A stretch of 64,000 nucleotides of DNA from Photobacterium aquae (GCF_001029445.1 NZ_LDOT01000021.1:40238-104237); one strand, 5' to 3'; positions 1-9,684 are shown, counted from the stretch's first letter. The notes: generated from the letters alone by a model not told the origin. Program-made: numbers and translations.

Positions 1-584
1 ATCGTCAGTCCAAGGTGATGGTTTTTATGGCGGCGGTAGTGTTGATGTTCTTTGCCAGCAACCTCTATATTCTCAGCATGCCACTTTACCTGACCAAGGA
101 GCTGGGCCGTGACAGCGGCTTGGCTGGCCAGATGATGGGGTTGGCTGCCTTGATTGAGATCCCGATTATGCTCGGGGTAGGCATTGTAGTTGCGCGTTTG
201 GGGGCTCACCGTTTGCTCAATATCGGGGTGATGTTCGGTTGTCTGTTCTATATCGGAATGACACAGGTCACCAGTGAAGGGGCACTCCTAGCCCTGCAAG
301 TATTCAACGGCCTATTCATCGGCACGACGGCCACGCTGGGCATGGTGGTGATGCAAGACATGATGCGTGATCAGGTGGGTACGGCCACGACGTTATTTTC
401 CAACGGGCTGCAAATCAGCATGTTGCTGGCAAGTGTGACTATTGGTGTGCTGGCTGGATATTTTAGCTACTACAGTGCATTCTGGGTGAGTTTGTCGGCG
501 GCGGGATGCGCTTTGTTGCTTCGGTTGATGCAAGATCAGTTATATACAATGCGGCGCAAAGTGACTGTCTCGGTACAGCCGTAA
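1..584 (+). CDS. Sugar efflux MFS transporter, C-terminal part (Set-like)
   Basis: The frame is open to the left edge of the window, so the 5' part of this gene lies outside it. The visible ~194 residues are almost wholly hydrophobic and contain about five to six membrane helices separated by short charged loops (for example a GAHRLL turn typical of the loop between MFS helices). Overall pattern and length match the C-terminal half of SetA/SetB-type sugar efflux transporters of the inner membrane, which export sugars or analogues by proton antiport. The substrate cannot be read from this part. The protein ends in a short polar tail. The following 175 bases hold no recognisable hairpin. A drug-efflux MFS member is the alternative. 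Confidence 0.6.
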   Translation, partial: RQSKVMVFMAAVVLMFFASNLYILSMPLYLTKELGRDSGLAGQMMGLAALIEIPIMLGVGIVVARLGAHRLLNIGVMFGCLFYIGMTQVTSEGALLALQVFNGLFIGTTATLGMVVMQDMMRDQVGTATTLFSNGLQISMLLASVTIGVLAGYFSYYSAFWVSLSAAGCALLLRLMQDQLYTMRRKVTVSVQP

Positions 585-760
585 TACGGCGTTGAAGCGT
601 TATGTGATTGCTGTGCTTTAGCCTTGTTATATGCCATCCGGTCAAATCTGATTTTCAAAAATGCAAAAATAAGATGAGGCATGGGTCACTCAAATTCTAG
701 GTAACAGGCGTTAGTCTCTGAGTAATTTGCGTTATTTTGCGTAGAAATTAGGAGGAGACA

Positions 761-1654
761 ATGAGTAATTTAATAGCATGCGCCCCATGTTGCTGGGGGG
801 TAGATAGCTCAGACAATCCCCATAATCCCAATTGGATGAGTGTGGTATCGGAAGCGTGGCTGGCCGGTTATGTCGGCATCGAGCTGGGGCCCAACGGCTT
901 TTTGCCTCAGGATGCTGATACGGTCAATACCGCACTTTACTTCAAGGGGTTGGAAGTGTGTGCCGCGACATTGATTGAGCCATTATCCGACCCTGTTTAT
1001 TACGAGAGTATCCTTAACAAATCCAAGCAGTTGTGTGCCATGCTCGAAAAAATCGGTTGTACCCAACTGGTTGTGATCGATGTGGTCAATGATGTCCGTA
1101 ACCAGTCGGCTGGGGTATCTGCCTCGGCCCCTCGGCTGGATGATGCCCACTGGGCACAGATGATCAGTACGATCCGTGATATTGCGAGTATTGCCAAGAA
1201 TTACGGTATCCGAGTTGTGGTCAAACCCCAGACCGCGAGCTATATCGAGTTCCGCGACGAGATTGAAAGGGTCTTGGCCGATCTGACCCCGGCCGATGCG
1301 GGTTTGTGCCTTGATACCGGCCAGTTGTATTACGCTGGGATGGATCCCGCCGATACCCTGCTTGATTTTGCCGATCGGCTGGAGTATTTGAATTTCAGCG
1401 ACCTCAACGAGGGACGATTCAATCAGGCATTGGCCGATCAGATTGGTTTTCGGCAGGCGCGTATCAATGGTGTGATGTGCCCGTTGGGTGAGGGGGTCAT
1501 TGATTACAGGGCGATTGCTGACGTGCTGGCGAAAATAAATTACCGTGGGTGGATTACCATCGAGCAGGATCGCGATCCAGGCCAGAGCGCGACAGCCTTC
1601 ATGGATATCAAGAAAAGCCGCCAGTTGCTGATGGATACCGGTATTTTTGTATAG
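761..1654 (+). CDS. IolE-like sugar phosphate isomerase/epimerase (TIM barrel)
   Basis: A 297-residue protein of the xylose-isomerase-like TIM-barrel superfamily (AP endonuclease 2 / IolE group). The start is fixed by a GGAGGAG sequence a few bases before ATG 761. Family landmarks are the LCLDTG strand around residues 182-187 with Asp185, an NFSDLNE segment near the position of the usual HIKD motif, and a C-terminal WITIEQD strand carrying a probable metal-binding Glu. Two usually histidine-rich positions are changed: the strand near residue 155 reads VVKPQ instead of a His-x-His type motif, and the residue after LDTG is Gln188 rather than His. This may mean altered metal binding or a different reaction. 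The substrate is unknown; no inositol genes flank it. Confidence 0.65.
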   Translation: MSNLIACAPCCWGVDSSDNPHNPNWMSVVSEAWLAGYVGIELGPNGFLPQDADTVNTALYFKGLEVCAATLIEPLSDPVYYESILNKSKQLCAMLEKIGCTQLVVIDVVNDVRNQSAGVSASAPRLDDAHWAQMISTIRDIASIAKNYGIRVVVKPQTASYIEFRDEIERVLADLTPADAGLCLDTGQLYYAGMDPADTLLDFADRLEYLNFSDLNEGRFNQALADQIGFRQARINGVMCPLGEGVIDYRAIADVLAKINYRGWITIEQDRDPGQSATAFMDIKKSRQLLMDTGIFV

Positions 1655-1859
1655 CCATGTCGGCGGTGGCGGATTGGCTTGGGCTGGTACGCCATTGCGT
1701 CTGGTTTCTGCTGTTCGAAAGCTCTGTACGTCACTGTGTGCCGTTACATTCTGATATGCCTGTGAGTGCTCAAAATTTAGATATCGAGGCTCAATGTGCT
1801 GCTAATTGAATATCCATCCAGTAAAGTGGTCGGAACTATCACAAAATAAGGACGTAAGC

Positions 1860-2273
1860 ATGAATGGAGCAGGCGGTACAACGGGTGGCGTTGGGCAGTT
1901 CTTTATCGGTTTGATTATGATGTGCGGCGGGTTTTATCTGTTGTTTAATGCCATTTCGGTATCTTCGAGCTTTGGATTAGGATCGAGGTTATACAGTTTC
2001 TCCGTGTTGGGTTCTGGTGTGGGGATAACAGGCGGAATGATCATGATCCCGTTTATGTTCGGTATCGGCTTGTTGTTCTTCAATGGTAGGAACATTATTG
2101 CGTGGTTGTTGACGGTGGGATCGGTTTCCGCCCTGATTATCGGTGTTATATCGTCCATTCGCTTTAGTTTCAGAACCATGACGGCGTTCGAGCTAATCAT
2201 GATTTTGATTTTGGCTATCGGGGGGCTGGGGCTCTTTTTCCGTTCGCTCAAAACTATTGACGAGCGGCACTGA
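1860..2273 (+). CDS. Small unknown inner-membrane protein
   Basis: About 137 residues starting at ATG 1860, preceded by AAGGA seven bases upstream; a longer in-frame ATG at 1806 lacks such a site. The protein opens with a glycine-rich stretch (GAGGTTGGVGQ) and then has four hydrophobic segments, roughly residues 12-35, 45-75, 80-100 and 108-128, with a short positively charged tail. I do not recognise a named family. It stands alone between the IolE-like gene and a strong terminator and is probably transcribed by itself. A membrane location is the only supported statement. Confidence 0.6.
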   Translation: MNGAGGTTGGVGQFFIGLIMMCGGFYLLFNAISVSSSFGLGSRLYSFSVLGSGVGITGGMIMIPFMFGIGLLFFNGRNIIAWLLTVGSVSALIIGVISSIRFSFRTMTAFELIMILILAIGGLGLFFRSLKTIDERH

Positions 2274-2312
2274 TGTTGCCCTGACAAGGTGTAACCGCAT
2301 TATTATTTATAA

Positions 2313-2348
2313 AATACAGCCGCTTACCAGCGGCTGTATTTTTTTGTT
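2313..2348 (+). terminator. Rho-independent terminator after the small membrane gene
   Basis: A perfect 12-bp stem (2313-2324 with 2329-2340) with a TACC loop is followed by a run of T. It ends the transcript of the gene at 1860-2273. Confidence 0.9.
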
Positions 2349-2484
2349 TTTACTGAAACGTATATCTCGAGTCGTGAACAGCCTGCTTTACTATCATTTT
2401 TAGTGATGATTATTGGCTTTTAAGTATCATAATAAACGTTAAATTGGCGTTGTTCCCGTTTTTGAATTGCAAGAGGTTGCTACT

Positions 2485-2904
2485 ATGAGAACAACGTCAG
2501 ATCGAATCCGCCATGCTATTTTCTTTGAGCTGATCGGCCTTGTTATTATTGTTTTTGGCCTGAGCCAACTTGGTTTCCAACTTGGTCATGTCGGTGCGGT
2601 TGGGGTGCTGTTTTCGGTGATCGCCACGGTGTGGAATTTTGTCTACTGCAAGTGGTTTGACGCCATGATGCCTCGCCTGTTCAAAACAACGGTGAAAACG
2701 GTTTTGCACCGGGTTCTGCAAAGCATCGGCTTTGAGGCTGGCTTGCTGGTGATTACGATTCCGGTGCTGGCCTGGGTGCTCAACGTTAGCCTGTGGCAGG
2801 CACTGTTGCTGGATTTGGGGTTGGTGGTTTTCTATCTGTTCTATTCGTACATCTATAACTGGTGTTATGACTGGGTATTTCCGGTTGCAAGGCCAGCTAA
2901 GTGA
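2485..2904 (+). CDS. PACE-family efflux transporter (AceI-like)
   Basis: 139 residues from ATG 2485, with AGAGG nine bases upstream; the frame stays open to 2467 but no better start exists. The protein has four membrane helices arranged as two tandem bacterial transmembrane pairs. The first pair begins with the family's characteristic RIRHAIFFELIGL pattern (basic, His, Phe-Glu in the first helix) and the second with a related VLHRVLQSIGFEAGLL pattern, so the internal duplication is visible. PACE proteins are proton-driven exporters of biocides such as chlorhexidine and of short-chain diamines. The gene is monocistronic, bounded by the terminator at 2947. Assignment to the family is firm, substrate unknown. 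Confidence 0.85.
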   Translation: MRTTSDRIRHAIFFELIGLVIIVFGLSQLGFQLGHVGAVGVLFSVIATVWNFVYCKWFDAMMPRLFKTTVKTVLHRVLQSIGFEAGLLVITIPVLAWVLNVSLWQALLLDLGLVVFYLFYSYIYNWCYDWVFPVARPAK

Positions 2905-2946
2905 GTCGGGCTGATCTCCGCCGATGAAATACGGCCTCTGTTTTAC

Positions 2947-2982
2947 AAAAAGCCAGTGCAGCCTATGCACTGGCTTTTTGTT
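2947..2982. terminator. Bidirectional terminator between the PACE gene and nasA
   Basis: A 14-bp stem (2947-2960 with 2966-2979), A-rich at its 5' foot and T-rich at its 3' foot, separates two convergent genes and can serve both strands. Confidence 0.9.
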
Positions 2983-5766
2983 TTATTCTTGGGGGATAAA
3001 TGTATCTTCCAGAAGTTGTTGTAACTCGGGAAGGCAGCTGCCGCACCCTGTGCCAGCTAGGGTACAGCGGCTGATCCCTGTCACTGAGTGAAGTTTGTGG
3101 GTGCGGATAGCGCGGGTGATGGTGTGATGGCCGACGTTTTTGCAACTGCACACGGTTCGCCCTGCCTGTATGTCAGGTGATGATCGACCGGTAAAAAGGG
3201 ATTGTACCAAGGGATCATTTAGCGAACGGGTGAGCAAGGTATAAATGTAGTCTTTTTCAAGGTTCGGCTCGGCAGGGGACACCACAAAGGCTGCCTGAAT
3301 GCGCAGGGCCTCAAGGTAGACTACGCGGTACTCAGTGTGGTTTTCAATCATGATGGTTTGTGTGGGGCTGTGTTGGTTTTGTGGCGAGAGTTCATCGTGA
3401 TGCTCGGTTGTTTTATAGTGGGCTGTTTCATGGAAGGCGAGAAGCTGCTGAAGTTTCTGTGATAGCCAACATGGTGCTTGCCCCGAGCTGATTCGGTACA
3501 GGTAGCCATGTGTGATGCGTTGTACCGTCCAGCTGTTGATAGCATAGCGTGCAAATCGCTCTTTAGTGATGATGCTCCGGGTTGTCAGTAGGGCCTCGCT
3601 TTTGCGTACAAGCGGGCGAATATTGATAGGGGTACATTTGAATTCGGGCTGCCCCGAGAGTGGATCGCGGTGTGCCCCGATGAGGCTGTTGATATTGCCG
3701 AGGCTGGTAGTGCTGTCACTCCAGTGAAACGGGGCAAAGGCTTGTCCCTGCGGGGTGTCATGGCTGATTCTCACGCGTAATCGCACTTGGCCATACCGAC
3801 TTGATACTTGCGCCAACTGGCCATTATCCAAGCCATATCTGGCGGTATCGAGCGGATGCAGGGTGATAAATGGCTCGCTAATGTGTTCGGATAGCCTTGG
3901 TGATAATCCGGTTCGGGTTAGGGTATGCCAGTGATCGCGGAGCCGTCCGGTGTTGAGAATGAGGGAGAATTGTCTGTTCGGTGTAGAGGCAGGCTGGTGG
4001 TGGGTGGTGGGGATAAATCGCGCTTTGCCTGACGCAGTTGCGAACCTCCCGTCTTTTAATAGCCGAGATGTTGGCTGATCGCATTGGTATACGGGCCACT
4101 GTTGGGGGAGTAATTGCTGGTATTGCGAGTGGTTCAGATTGACCAGTCCAGCAAGGTTCAGCGGGCGAGGTGTGGCAGGGGGGCGGTCAGGAGAAGATGG
4201 GAGCCTGCCGTTATGATGTCCTGCTTCACGGCCAAGAGTTGTCATTGTGGCATATTCGCTAAAGATTTCGCCTTCGTGGCGGTAGTTGAAGGCTTCTGCA
4301 TATCCCATTCTTTTGGCGACTTCACAGATCATCCACCAGTCTGGTTTTGCTTCCCCCGGGGAGGGCAATATTCGCCGTTGGCGAGAGATCCGCCGCTCTG
4401 AATTGGTCACCGTGCCGGATTTTTCGCTCCATCCCTGCGCGGGCAGTGCGACATTAGCGTGGCGTAAGGTATCGGTTTTCGCCATGCAGTCAGACACGAC
4501 GACAAAAGGACAGTTTTCGAGGATTTTATTGATTTTTCGACTCACTGGGAGGGTAACAGCTGGGTTGGTGGCCATGATCCAAATGGCTTTGATGGTGCCT
4601 TTTTCTATCGCATCAAACATATCGATGGCTTTGAGCCCCGGAGTATCGGCTAACTTGTTTGTATGCCAGAATTGACTGATCAGCTGGTGGTGGTGCGGAT
4701 TGTCAAAGGTCATGTGTGCGGCCAGCATGGTCGCTAATCCTCCGACCTCTCTGCCCCCCATGGCATTGGGTTGGCCGGTGACGGAAAACGGACCGCTGCC
4801 GGGTTGGCCAATACGGCCGGTGGCCAGATGGCAGTTGATGATGCTGTTGACTTTGTCTGTACCGGATGACGATTGATTGATGCCTTGGGAGTAAACGGTC
4901 ACGGTACGCGGGTGGCGGGCAAACAGGCGGTAAAATGCTTCAATGTCCGAGATAGCGAGCCCTGTTGCGGCGGCTATCGTATAGAGGTTAGCAAAATCGG
5001 ATGCAGTGGCGAGAGCTTGGCAAAAACCTTCGGTATGCTCGGTGATGTAACGGTCGTTGAGATGCTGGTGTTTGTTGAGGTACGCCAGCAGGCCGTTGAA
5101 TAGGGCGATATCGCTACCCGGTTTGAGTGGCAGGTGCAGATCCGCAATATCACAGCTGGCTGTCTTTCTCGGATCAATCACCACCACCTTGGTATTGCGT
5201 GTTGCTTGTGCGGCGCGTAGCCGCTGGAAGAGTACTGGATGACACCACGCCAAGTTTGATCCCGTCAGAACCACCAGATCCGCCAGCTCAATATCTTCAT
5301 AGCACCCCGGAACCAGATCTGCACCGAAGGCCCGTTGATGGCCAGCCACGCTTGATGACATGCACAAGCGAGAATTTGTGTCGATATTGCCGGTGCCGAT
5401 AAACCCTTTCATTAGCTTGTTGGCAACATAGTAATCTTCAATGAGCAGCTGGCCAGAGACATAAAATGCCACCGCCTGTTTGCCGTGCCGCCGAATGACT
5501 TCGGAAAATTGATTGGCGACATGGTCAAGCGCCTGATCCCAAGATGCGGGTTCACCCTCTATAGAGGGACGTAACAAACGCCCCTGTGCCCCGACGGTTT
5601 CACCGAGCGCCAGCCCTTTTGAGCAGAGCTTGCCGTAGTTGGCGGGGTGTGATTGATCGCCACGAATATCCAATGCGCCCTTTGCGTTGGGTTTGGCCTC
5701 TACCCCACAACCCACCCCGCAATAGGGGCAGGTTGTCTTGATCCATCCGTTTGTCTTTTTATCCAT
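2983..5766 (-). CDS. nasA: Assimilatory nitrate reductase, catalytic subunit
   Basis: About 927 residues. ATG at 5766 is chosen because GAGGAG lies nine bases before it; an in-frame ATG at 5784 would overlap that site. The protein is a cytoplasmic Mo-bis-MGD oxidoreductase that reduces nitrate to nitrite. It starts with the four-cysteine [4Fe-4S] motif CPYCGVGC plus LCSKG, continues through molybdopterin-binding segments such as SVTGQPNAMGGREVGG, and ends with a BFD-like [2Fe-2S] domain (VCSCKNVG and GTGCGSC) in the last ~55 residues, as in assimilatory enzymes that take electrons from NADH- or ferredoxin-linked partners. It is transcribed away from the cobA-nirBD operon, sharing a 400-base control region with it. 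No separate electron-transfer subunit is encoded beside it. Confidence 0.93.
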   Translation of the reverse strand: MDKKTNGWIKTTCPYCGVGCGVEAKPNAKGALDIRGDQSHPANYGKLCSKGLALGETVGAQGRLLRPSIEGEPASWDQALDHVANQFSEVIRRHGKQAVAFYVSGQLLIEDYYVANKLMKGFIGTGNIDTNSRLCMSSSVAGHQRAFGADLVPGCYEDIELADLVVLTGSNLAWCHPVLFQRLRAAQATRNTKVVVIDPRKTASCDIADLHLPLKPGSDIALFNGLLAYLNKHQHLNDRYITEHTEGFCQALATASDFANLYTIAAATGLAISDIEAFYRLFARHPRTVTVYSQGINQSSSGTDKVNSIINCHLATGRIGQPGSGPFSVTGQPNAMGGREVGGLATMLAAHMTFDNPHHHQLISQFWHTNKLADTPGLKAIDMFDAIEKGTIKAIWIMATNPAVTLPVSRKINKILENCPFVVVSDCMAKTDTLRHANVALPAQGWSEKSGTVTNSERRISRQRRILPSPGEAKPDWWMICEVAKRMGYAEAFNYRHEGEIFSEYATMTTLGREAGHHNGRLPSSPDRPPATPRPLNLAGLVNLNHSQYQQLLPQQWPVYQCDQPTSRLLKDGRFATASGKARFIPTTHHQPASTPNRQFSLILNTGRLRDHWHTLTRTGLSPRLSEHISEPFITLHPLDTARYGLDNGQLAQVSSRYGQVRLRVRISHDTPQGQAFAPFHWSDSTTSLGNINSLIGAHRDPLSGQPEFKCTPINIRPLVRKSEALLTTRSIITKERFARYAINSWTVQRITHGYLYRISSGQAPCWLSQKLQQLLAFHETAHYKTTEHHDELSPQNQHSPTQTIMIENHTEYRVVYLEALRIQAAFVVSPAEPNLEKDYIYTLLTRSLNDPLVQSLFTGRSSPDIQAGRTVCSCKNVGHHTITRAIRTHKLHSVTGISRCTLAGTGCGSCLPELQQLLEDTFIPQE

Positions 5767-6167
5767 GACATTCTCCTCATCCAATGCTTAGCACAGCAAT
5801 AACCGCGCCAATAGTGGTGGGGAGAGTAGGCGGTGCGTCTTTCTATCGATAAATGTATTGATGGCGGTAGGTTCTGGTTTCTAGCGGGCGGCCTATTCCT
5901 AAGAATCGCATCGTTCTGACTCGGGGCTAGATTGGTGCAAATGCCCCTTCGTTGCACGTCATGGGTGCAGATGGTGAGGCTAACCGGGGGGCTGGGGAGA
6001 GGTTATAAGCGTACGGATTAATTTAAAAGTGATTGCTTAACAATTGGTTACCTGATTATGAATGTGCAGCTGTTGGGGATGGCACTGTCTTTGCTGTGGC
6101 TCAGTGTAGTAACTAATGACTAACCGGTCAGTAAGTGGGTTAACACGGACAGTAGCAAGGGGAAGCC
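5767..6167. promoter_or_regulatory. Divergent control region nasA / cobA-nirBD
   Basis: Four hundred bases without a gene between two divergent nitrate-assimilation transcripts. It must hold both promoters. AAGGGGAA directly precedes the cobA start. I looked for paired hairpins with a terminator, as in NasR/NasT antiterminator leaders, and could not identify one with certainty. Confidence 0.5.
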
Positions 6168-7076
6168 ATGACGCACAATGGAACGCTAGTTGATGAAGCG
6201 CGAATACATCAGGAAATTGAAGAGCAGGAGCTTCTTGGGTGTGGTGTTGCCTTTGATGAAGCGCTGGTGGCTTATGAGGTTAGTGCAGACGTGCGTACGC
6301 TGGCGATGAAGCGAGGTTGCGTTGATTTGGTGGGGGCCGGCCCCGGTGATCCTATGTTGTTAACGCTTAAGGCGCTGCAGTCTATCGAGCTGGCCGAGGT
6401 GATTGTCTATGACAAGCTGGTTAGCGAGGCTATCCGAGAGCGATTTCCGGCGCAGGCAGAATTAGTTTACGTGGGCAAAGCCAAAGGGCAGCACAGTTTG
6501 AGTCAGGATGAGATTAATCGCTTGCTGGTCAAATTGGCGCTCCAAGGCAAGAGGGTATGTCGGCTAAAAGGCGGGGATGCGTTCATTTTTGGCCGGGGGA
6601 GCGAGGAAATACTGGTTCTGAAAAAGTTTGGGATCCCCGTCTCGCTGGTTCCCGGGATCACTGCGGCCACGGGATGTGGTGCCTATGCCGGTATCCCCAT
6701 GACCCATCGTGGCGTGTCACAAGGATGCACGTTTGTGACGGCCCATACCGAAAAAGATTCGCCTATTAATTGGCAGGCTCTGGTGCAGTTATCCCATACG
6801 TTGGTGTTCTATATGGGGGTGAGCAAGGCCGATGAGATTGCCCAGCAGTTGCTTGCTGCGGGGGCAAAGGCAGAGATGCCGGTGGCGGTGATTGAAAATG
6901 GTTGTTGCCCGGAGCAGCGCACCTTCACCGGGACATTGGTCAATTTAGCGAGCTTGGTGAGCGGTAATCAGGTTGAGGCTCCCGCTCTTATTGTGATTGG
7001 TGAGGTTGTGGCGTTATCAGAGCAGCTGCAATGGGTGGTGTCAATGGCCGAAACACAAGAGTACCTGCCAGCGTAA
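6168..7076 (+). CDS. cobA: Uroporphyrinogen-III C-methyltransferase with N-terminal extension
   Basis: 302 residues. It adds two methyl groups from S-adenosylmethionine to uroporphyrinogen III, giving precorrin-2, the precursor of the sirohaem needed by NirB. The catalytic domain begins near residue 50 with the GAGPGDP loop (residues 56-62) and includes the ADVIVYD-like strand, the RLKGGDAFIFGRG motif and the PGITAA motif, all typical of the family. The first ~48 residues are an acidic extension (DEARIHQEIEEQELLGC) absent from ordinary CobA proteins of about 250-260 residues. The start is supported by GGGGAA just upstream. It heads an operon with nirB, which begins 13 bases after its stop; no CysG-type dehydrogenase/chelatase domain is present, so those steps must be encoded elsewhere. 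Confidence 0.9.
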   Translation: MTHNGTLVDEARIHQEIEEQELLGCGVAFDEALVAYEVSADVRTLAMKRGCVDLVGAGPGDPMLLTLKALQSIELAEVIVYDKLVSEAIRERFPAQAELVYVGKAKGQHSLSQDEINRLLVKLALQGKRVCRLKGGDAFIFGRGSEEILVLKKFGIPVSLVPGITAATGCGAYAGIPMTHRGVSQGCTFVTAHTEKDSPINWQALVQLSHTLVFYMGVSKADEIAQQLLAAGAKAEMPVAVIENGCCPEQRTFTGTLVNLASLVSGNQVEAPALIVIGEVVALSEQLQWVVSMAETQEYLPA

Positions 7077-7089
7077 CGAGGAAGGGAGC

Positions 7090-9684
7090 ATGAAAAAACA
7101 GCGAATCGTTGTGGTCGGCAATGGCATGGTGGGCCACAAGTTTATCGAAGACATGCTGGCCCAAGAGGGGGCTAGTGAGTTTGAAATTATAACGTTCAGC
7201 GAAGAGCCGAGACTCGCGTATGACCGGGTTCAGCTCAGCCATTACTTCAGCGGTAAAACAGCCGGTGAGTTAGCGCTAACAGACGAGCAGCGCTACCAGC
7301 AGCAGGGGATCCGTTATGTGTTGGGGGAGGCGGTGACTGACATCGACCATCGGCATAAAAGGGTGATTACAGCCTCAGGGTTACAAGAGGGCTATGACAC
7401 GCTGGTTCTGGCCACGGGCTCTTTTCCCTTTGTTCCGCCTATCCCCGGTAACGACCAGCAATATTGCCATGTGTACCGCACTATCGAGGATCTTGAAGCG
7501 ATTGAGGCATCCGGGAGCGAAAGTGACGTCGGGGTTGTGGTCGGTGGGGGGCTGTTGGGATTGGAAGCGGCGAATGCACTTAAATCGATGGGGTTGGCGA
7601 CGCATGTGGTGGAGTTTGCCCCCCAGTTGATGGCGGTACAACTCGATAGCGGCGGCGGGGAGTTGCTCCGGCAGAAAATAGAAGCGTTGGGGGTCCATGT
7701 ACATACCGGCAAGGCGACCACAGAGATTGTGGCTGGTGAGCATTGTCGTTATCGGATGAATTTTTCTGATGGGGCGTTTCTTGAGACCGACATGATTATT
7801 TTTTCTGCCGGGATCAGGCCGCAAGATTCGCTGGCTCGTCAAAGCGGCATTGAGGTCGGCCCTCGTGGCGGCATCGTGATTGATGATTTTTGCCAAACCA
7901 GTATCCCTGATATCTATGCCATTGGTGAGTGCGCCTTATGGCAGGAGAGGATTTTTGGTTTGGTTGCCCCCGGTTATCAGATGGCGAAAGTCGTGGCCAG
8001 TAATCTTGCGCTTGCCAAAACGTCTCAAGCCCCGGTTGAGCCTGAATCGCTCCGGAGGTTTAGCGGAGCCGACATGAGTACCAAGCTCAAGCTGCTTGGG
8101 GTGGATGTTGCCAGTATCGGTGATGTGAACGGTGGCGATGATAATGCGCAGTCCTATACCTACAGCGATGGTATTGAGCAAGTCTACAAACGGCTGATCC
8201 TCTCACCGGATGGCGACAAGGTGGTGGGGGCGGTACTGGTCGGTGATGTCGAAAGTTACAGTACATTATTACAGACCAAGCTCAACGATTTGCCTTTACC
8301 TGACAACCCTGCCGTTTTGATTTTACCCCAGTTAGCCAGTGATGATACAGAGAGTCGCAATGATGCGGGTACGGGTATTGATGCGCTGCCTGATACCGCG
8401 CCAATTTGTTCGTGCTATGACGTTACCAAGGGCGATATTCGGCAAGCGGTAGCGGCAGGATGTTCGGATATGGCGGCATTGAAATCGGCCACCAAGGCGT
8501 CGACCGGCTGTGGCGGTTGTGCGGCGCTGGCAAAGCAGGTGATGGATGCCGAGCTTGTCGCTTTGGGGGCGGAGGTGAACGATCACTTGTGCGAGCACTT
8601 TGCTTTTTCCCGCCGAGAGCTGGCCGATATTGTGCGAATAAAGCGGATCAAGACATTCGATGATTTGATTTCCAGCCATGGCAACGGTCTGGGCTGCGAT
8701 GTGTGCAAGCCTGCGGTTGGTTCGATACTGGCATCGTTTTGGAACGATTATGTGCTGGAAGACCGGCACATGGAACTGCAGGACACCAATGATATTTATC
8801 TTGGCAATATGCAAAAAGACGGGACGTATTCGGTTGTCCCTCGTATTCCCGGTGGAGAGATCACCCCGGATAAGTTGATTGTGTTGGGTGAGGTGGCCAA
8901 GCAGTTTGATCTGTACACCAAGATCACCGGTGGCCAGCGGGTGGATTTGTTCGGGGCCCAGTTGCACCAGCTGCCGCAGATTTGGCAGCGGCTGGTGGCG
9001 GCGGGCTTTGAAACCGGCCATGCCTATGGCAAGTCGGTGCGCACGGTGAAGTCGTGCGTTGGCAGTACGTGGTGCCGCTATGGTGTAAAAGACAGCGTTG
9101 GGTTCGCGATTGATTTGGAAAATCGCTACAAGGGGCTGCGTGCGCCACATAAGTTGAAATTTGCCGTATCGGGCTGTACTCGGGAATGTGCGGAAGCCCA
9201 GTCGAAAGACATCGGGGTAATAGCCACCGAGAACGGTTGGAATCTGTACGTGTGTGGCAATGGGGGGATGCGTCCGCGCCATGCCGATTTGTTTGCCTCG
9301 GATCTGGATGGTCCGACCCTGATTACCTATGTGGATCGGTTGTTGATGTTTTATATCCGTACTGCCGATCGTTTGCAGCGTACCTCGGTGTGGCTGGAAA
9401 ACTTGGAGGGAGGGCTGGGATACCTCAAACAGGTCGTGATTGATGACACGTTAGGGATTGCCGCCGAGCTGGAAGCGGATATGGCCGAGACATTAGGCCG
9501 CTATCAATGTGAATGGAAAACAACCTTGGAATCGCCGGAGAAACTCAGACGTTTCAGACATTTTCTGAACAGCGATCAAGGGGATGACAAATTAGCCTAT
9601 GTTATAGAGCGCGGCCAGCGACGTCCGTTGTCTGCGTCTGAACGGCATATTGATATTGTAGATGTTACCGGGGAGGGGCGGTGA
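7090..9684 (+). CDS. nirB: Nitrite reductase [NAD(P)H], large subunit
   Basis: 864 residues from ATG 7090, preceded by GAGGAAGGGAG. Soluble sirohaem enzyme that reduces nitrite to ammonium with NAD(P)H. Domains in order: FAD/NAD(P)H-binding half with VVVGNGMVGHKF at the N terminus and VVVGGGLLGLEA near residue 155; a BFD-type [2Fe-2S] domain (CSCYDVTKGDI, then STGCGGC) near residues 440-490; the ferredoxin-like repeat; and the sirohaem/[4Fe-4S] site CVGSTWC followed by CTRECAEAQ. All expected cysteines are present. It overlaps nirD by one base, so the two are translationally coupled. Confidence 0.96.
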   Translation: MKKQRIVVVGNGMVGHKFIEDMLAQEGASEFEIITFSEEPRLAYDRVQLSHYFSGKTAGELALTDEQRYQQQGIRYVLGEAVTDIDHRHKRVITASGLQEGYDTLVLATGSFPFVPPIPGNDQQYCHVYRTIEDLEAIEASGSESDVGVVVGGGLLGLEAANALKSMGLATHVVEFAPQLMAVQLDSGGGELLRQKIEALGVHVHTGKATTEIVAGEHCRYRMNFSDGAFLETDMIIFSAGIRPQDSLARQSGIEVGPRGGIVIDDFCQTSIPDIYAIGECALWQERIFGLVAPGYQMAKVVASNLALAKTSQAPVEPESLRRFSGADMSTKLKLLGVDVASIGDVNGGDDNAQSYTYSDGIEQVYKRLILSPDGDKVVGAVLVGDVESYSTLLQTKLNDLPLPDNPAVLILPQLASDDTESRNDAGTGIDALPDTAPICSCYDVTKGDIRQAVAAGCSDMAALKSATKASTGCGGCAALAKQVMDAELVALGAEVNDHLCEHFAFSRRELADIVRIKRIKTFDDLISSHGNGLGCDVCKPAVGSILASFWNDYVLEDRHMELQDTNDIYLGNMQKDGTYSVVPRIPGGEITPDKLIVLGEVAKQFDLYTKITGGQRVDLFGAQLHQLPQIWQRLVAAGFETGHAYGKSVRTVKSCVGSTWCRYGVKDSVGFAIDLENRYKGLRAPHKLKFAVSGCTRECAEAQSKDIGVIATENGWNLYVCGNGGMRPRHADLFASDLDGPTLITYVDRLLMFYIRTADRLQRTSVWLENLEGGLGYLKQVVIDDTLGIAAELEADMAETLGRYQCEWKTTLESPEKLRRFRHFLNSDQGDDKLAYVIERGQRRPLSASERHIDIVDVTGEGR

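Noticed and set aside
5767..6167. NasR/NasT-type antiterminator leader before cobA
   Set aside because: No convincing paired hairpins with an intrinsic terminator could be drawn by eye; a folding program would be needed.
8332..9282. 316-codon frame antisense to nirB
   Set aside because: It lies wholly inside the well-supported nirB gene and has a composition expected from reading a coding strand backwards; no ribosome site.
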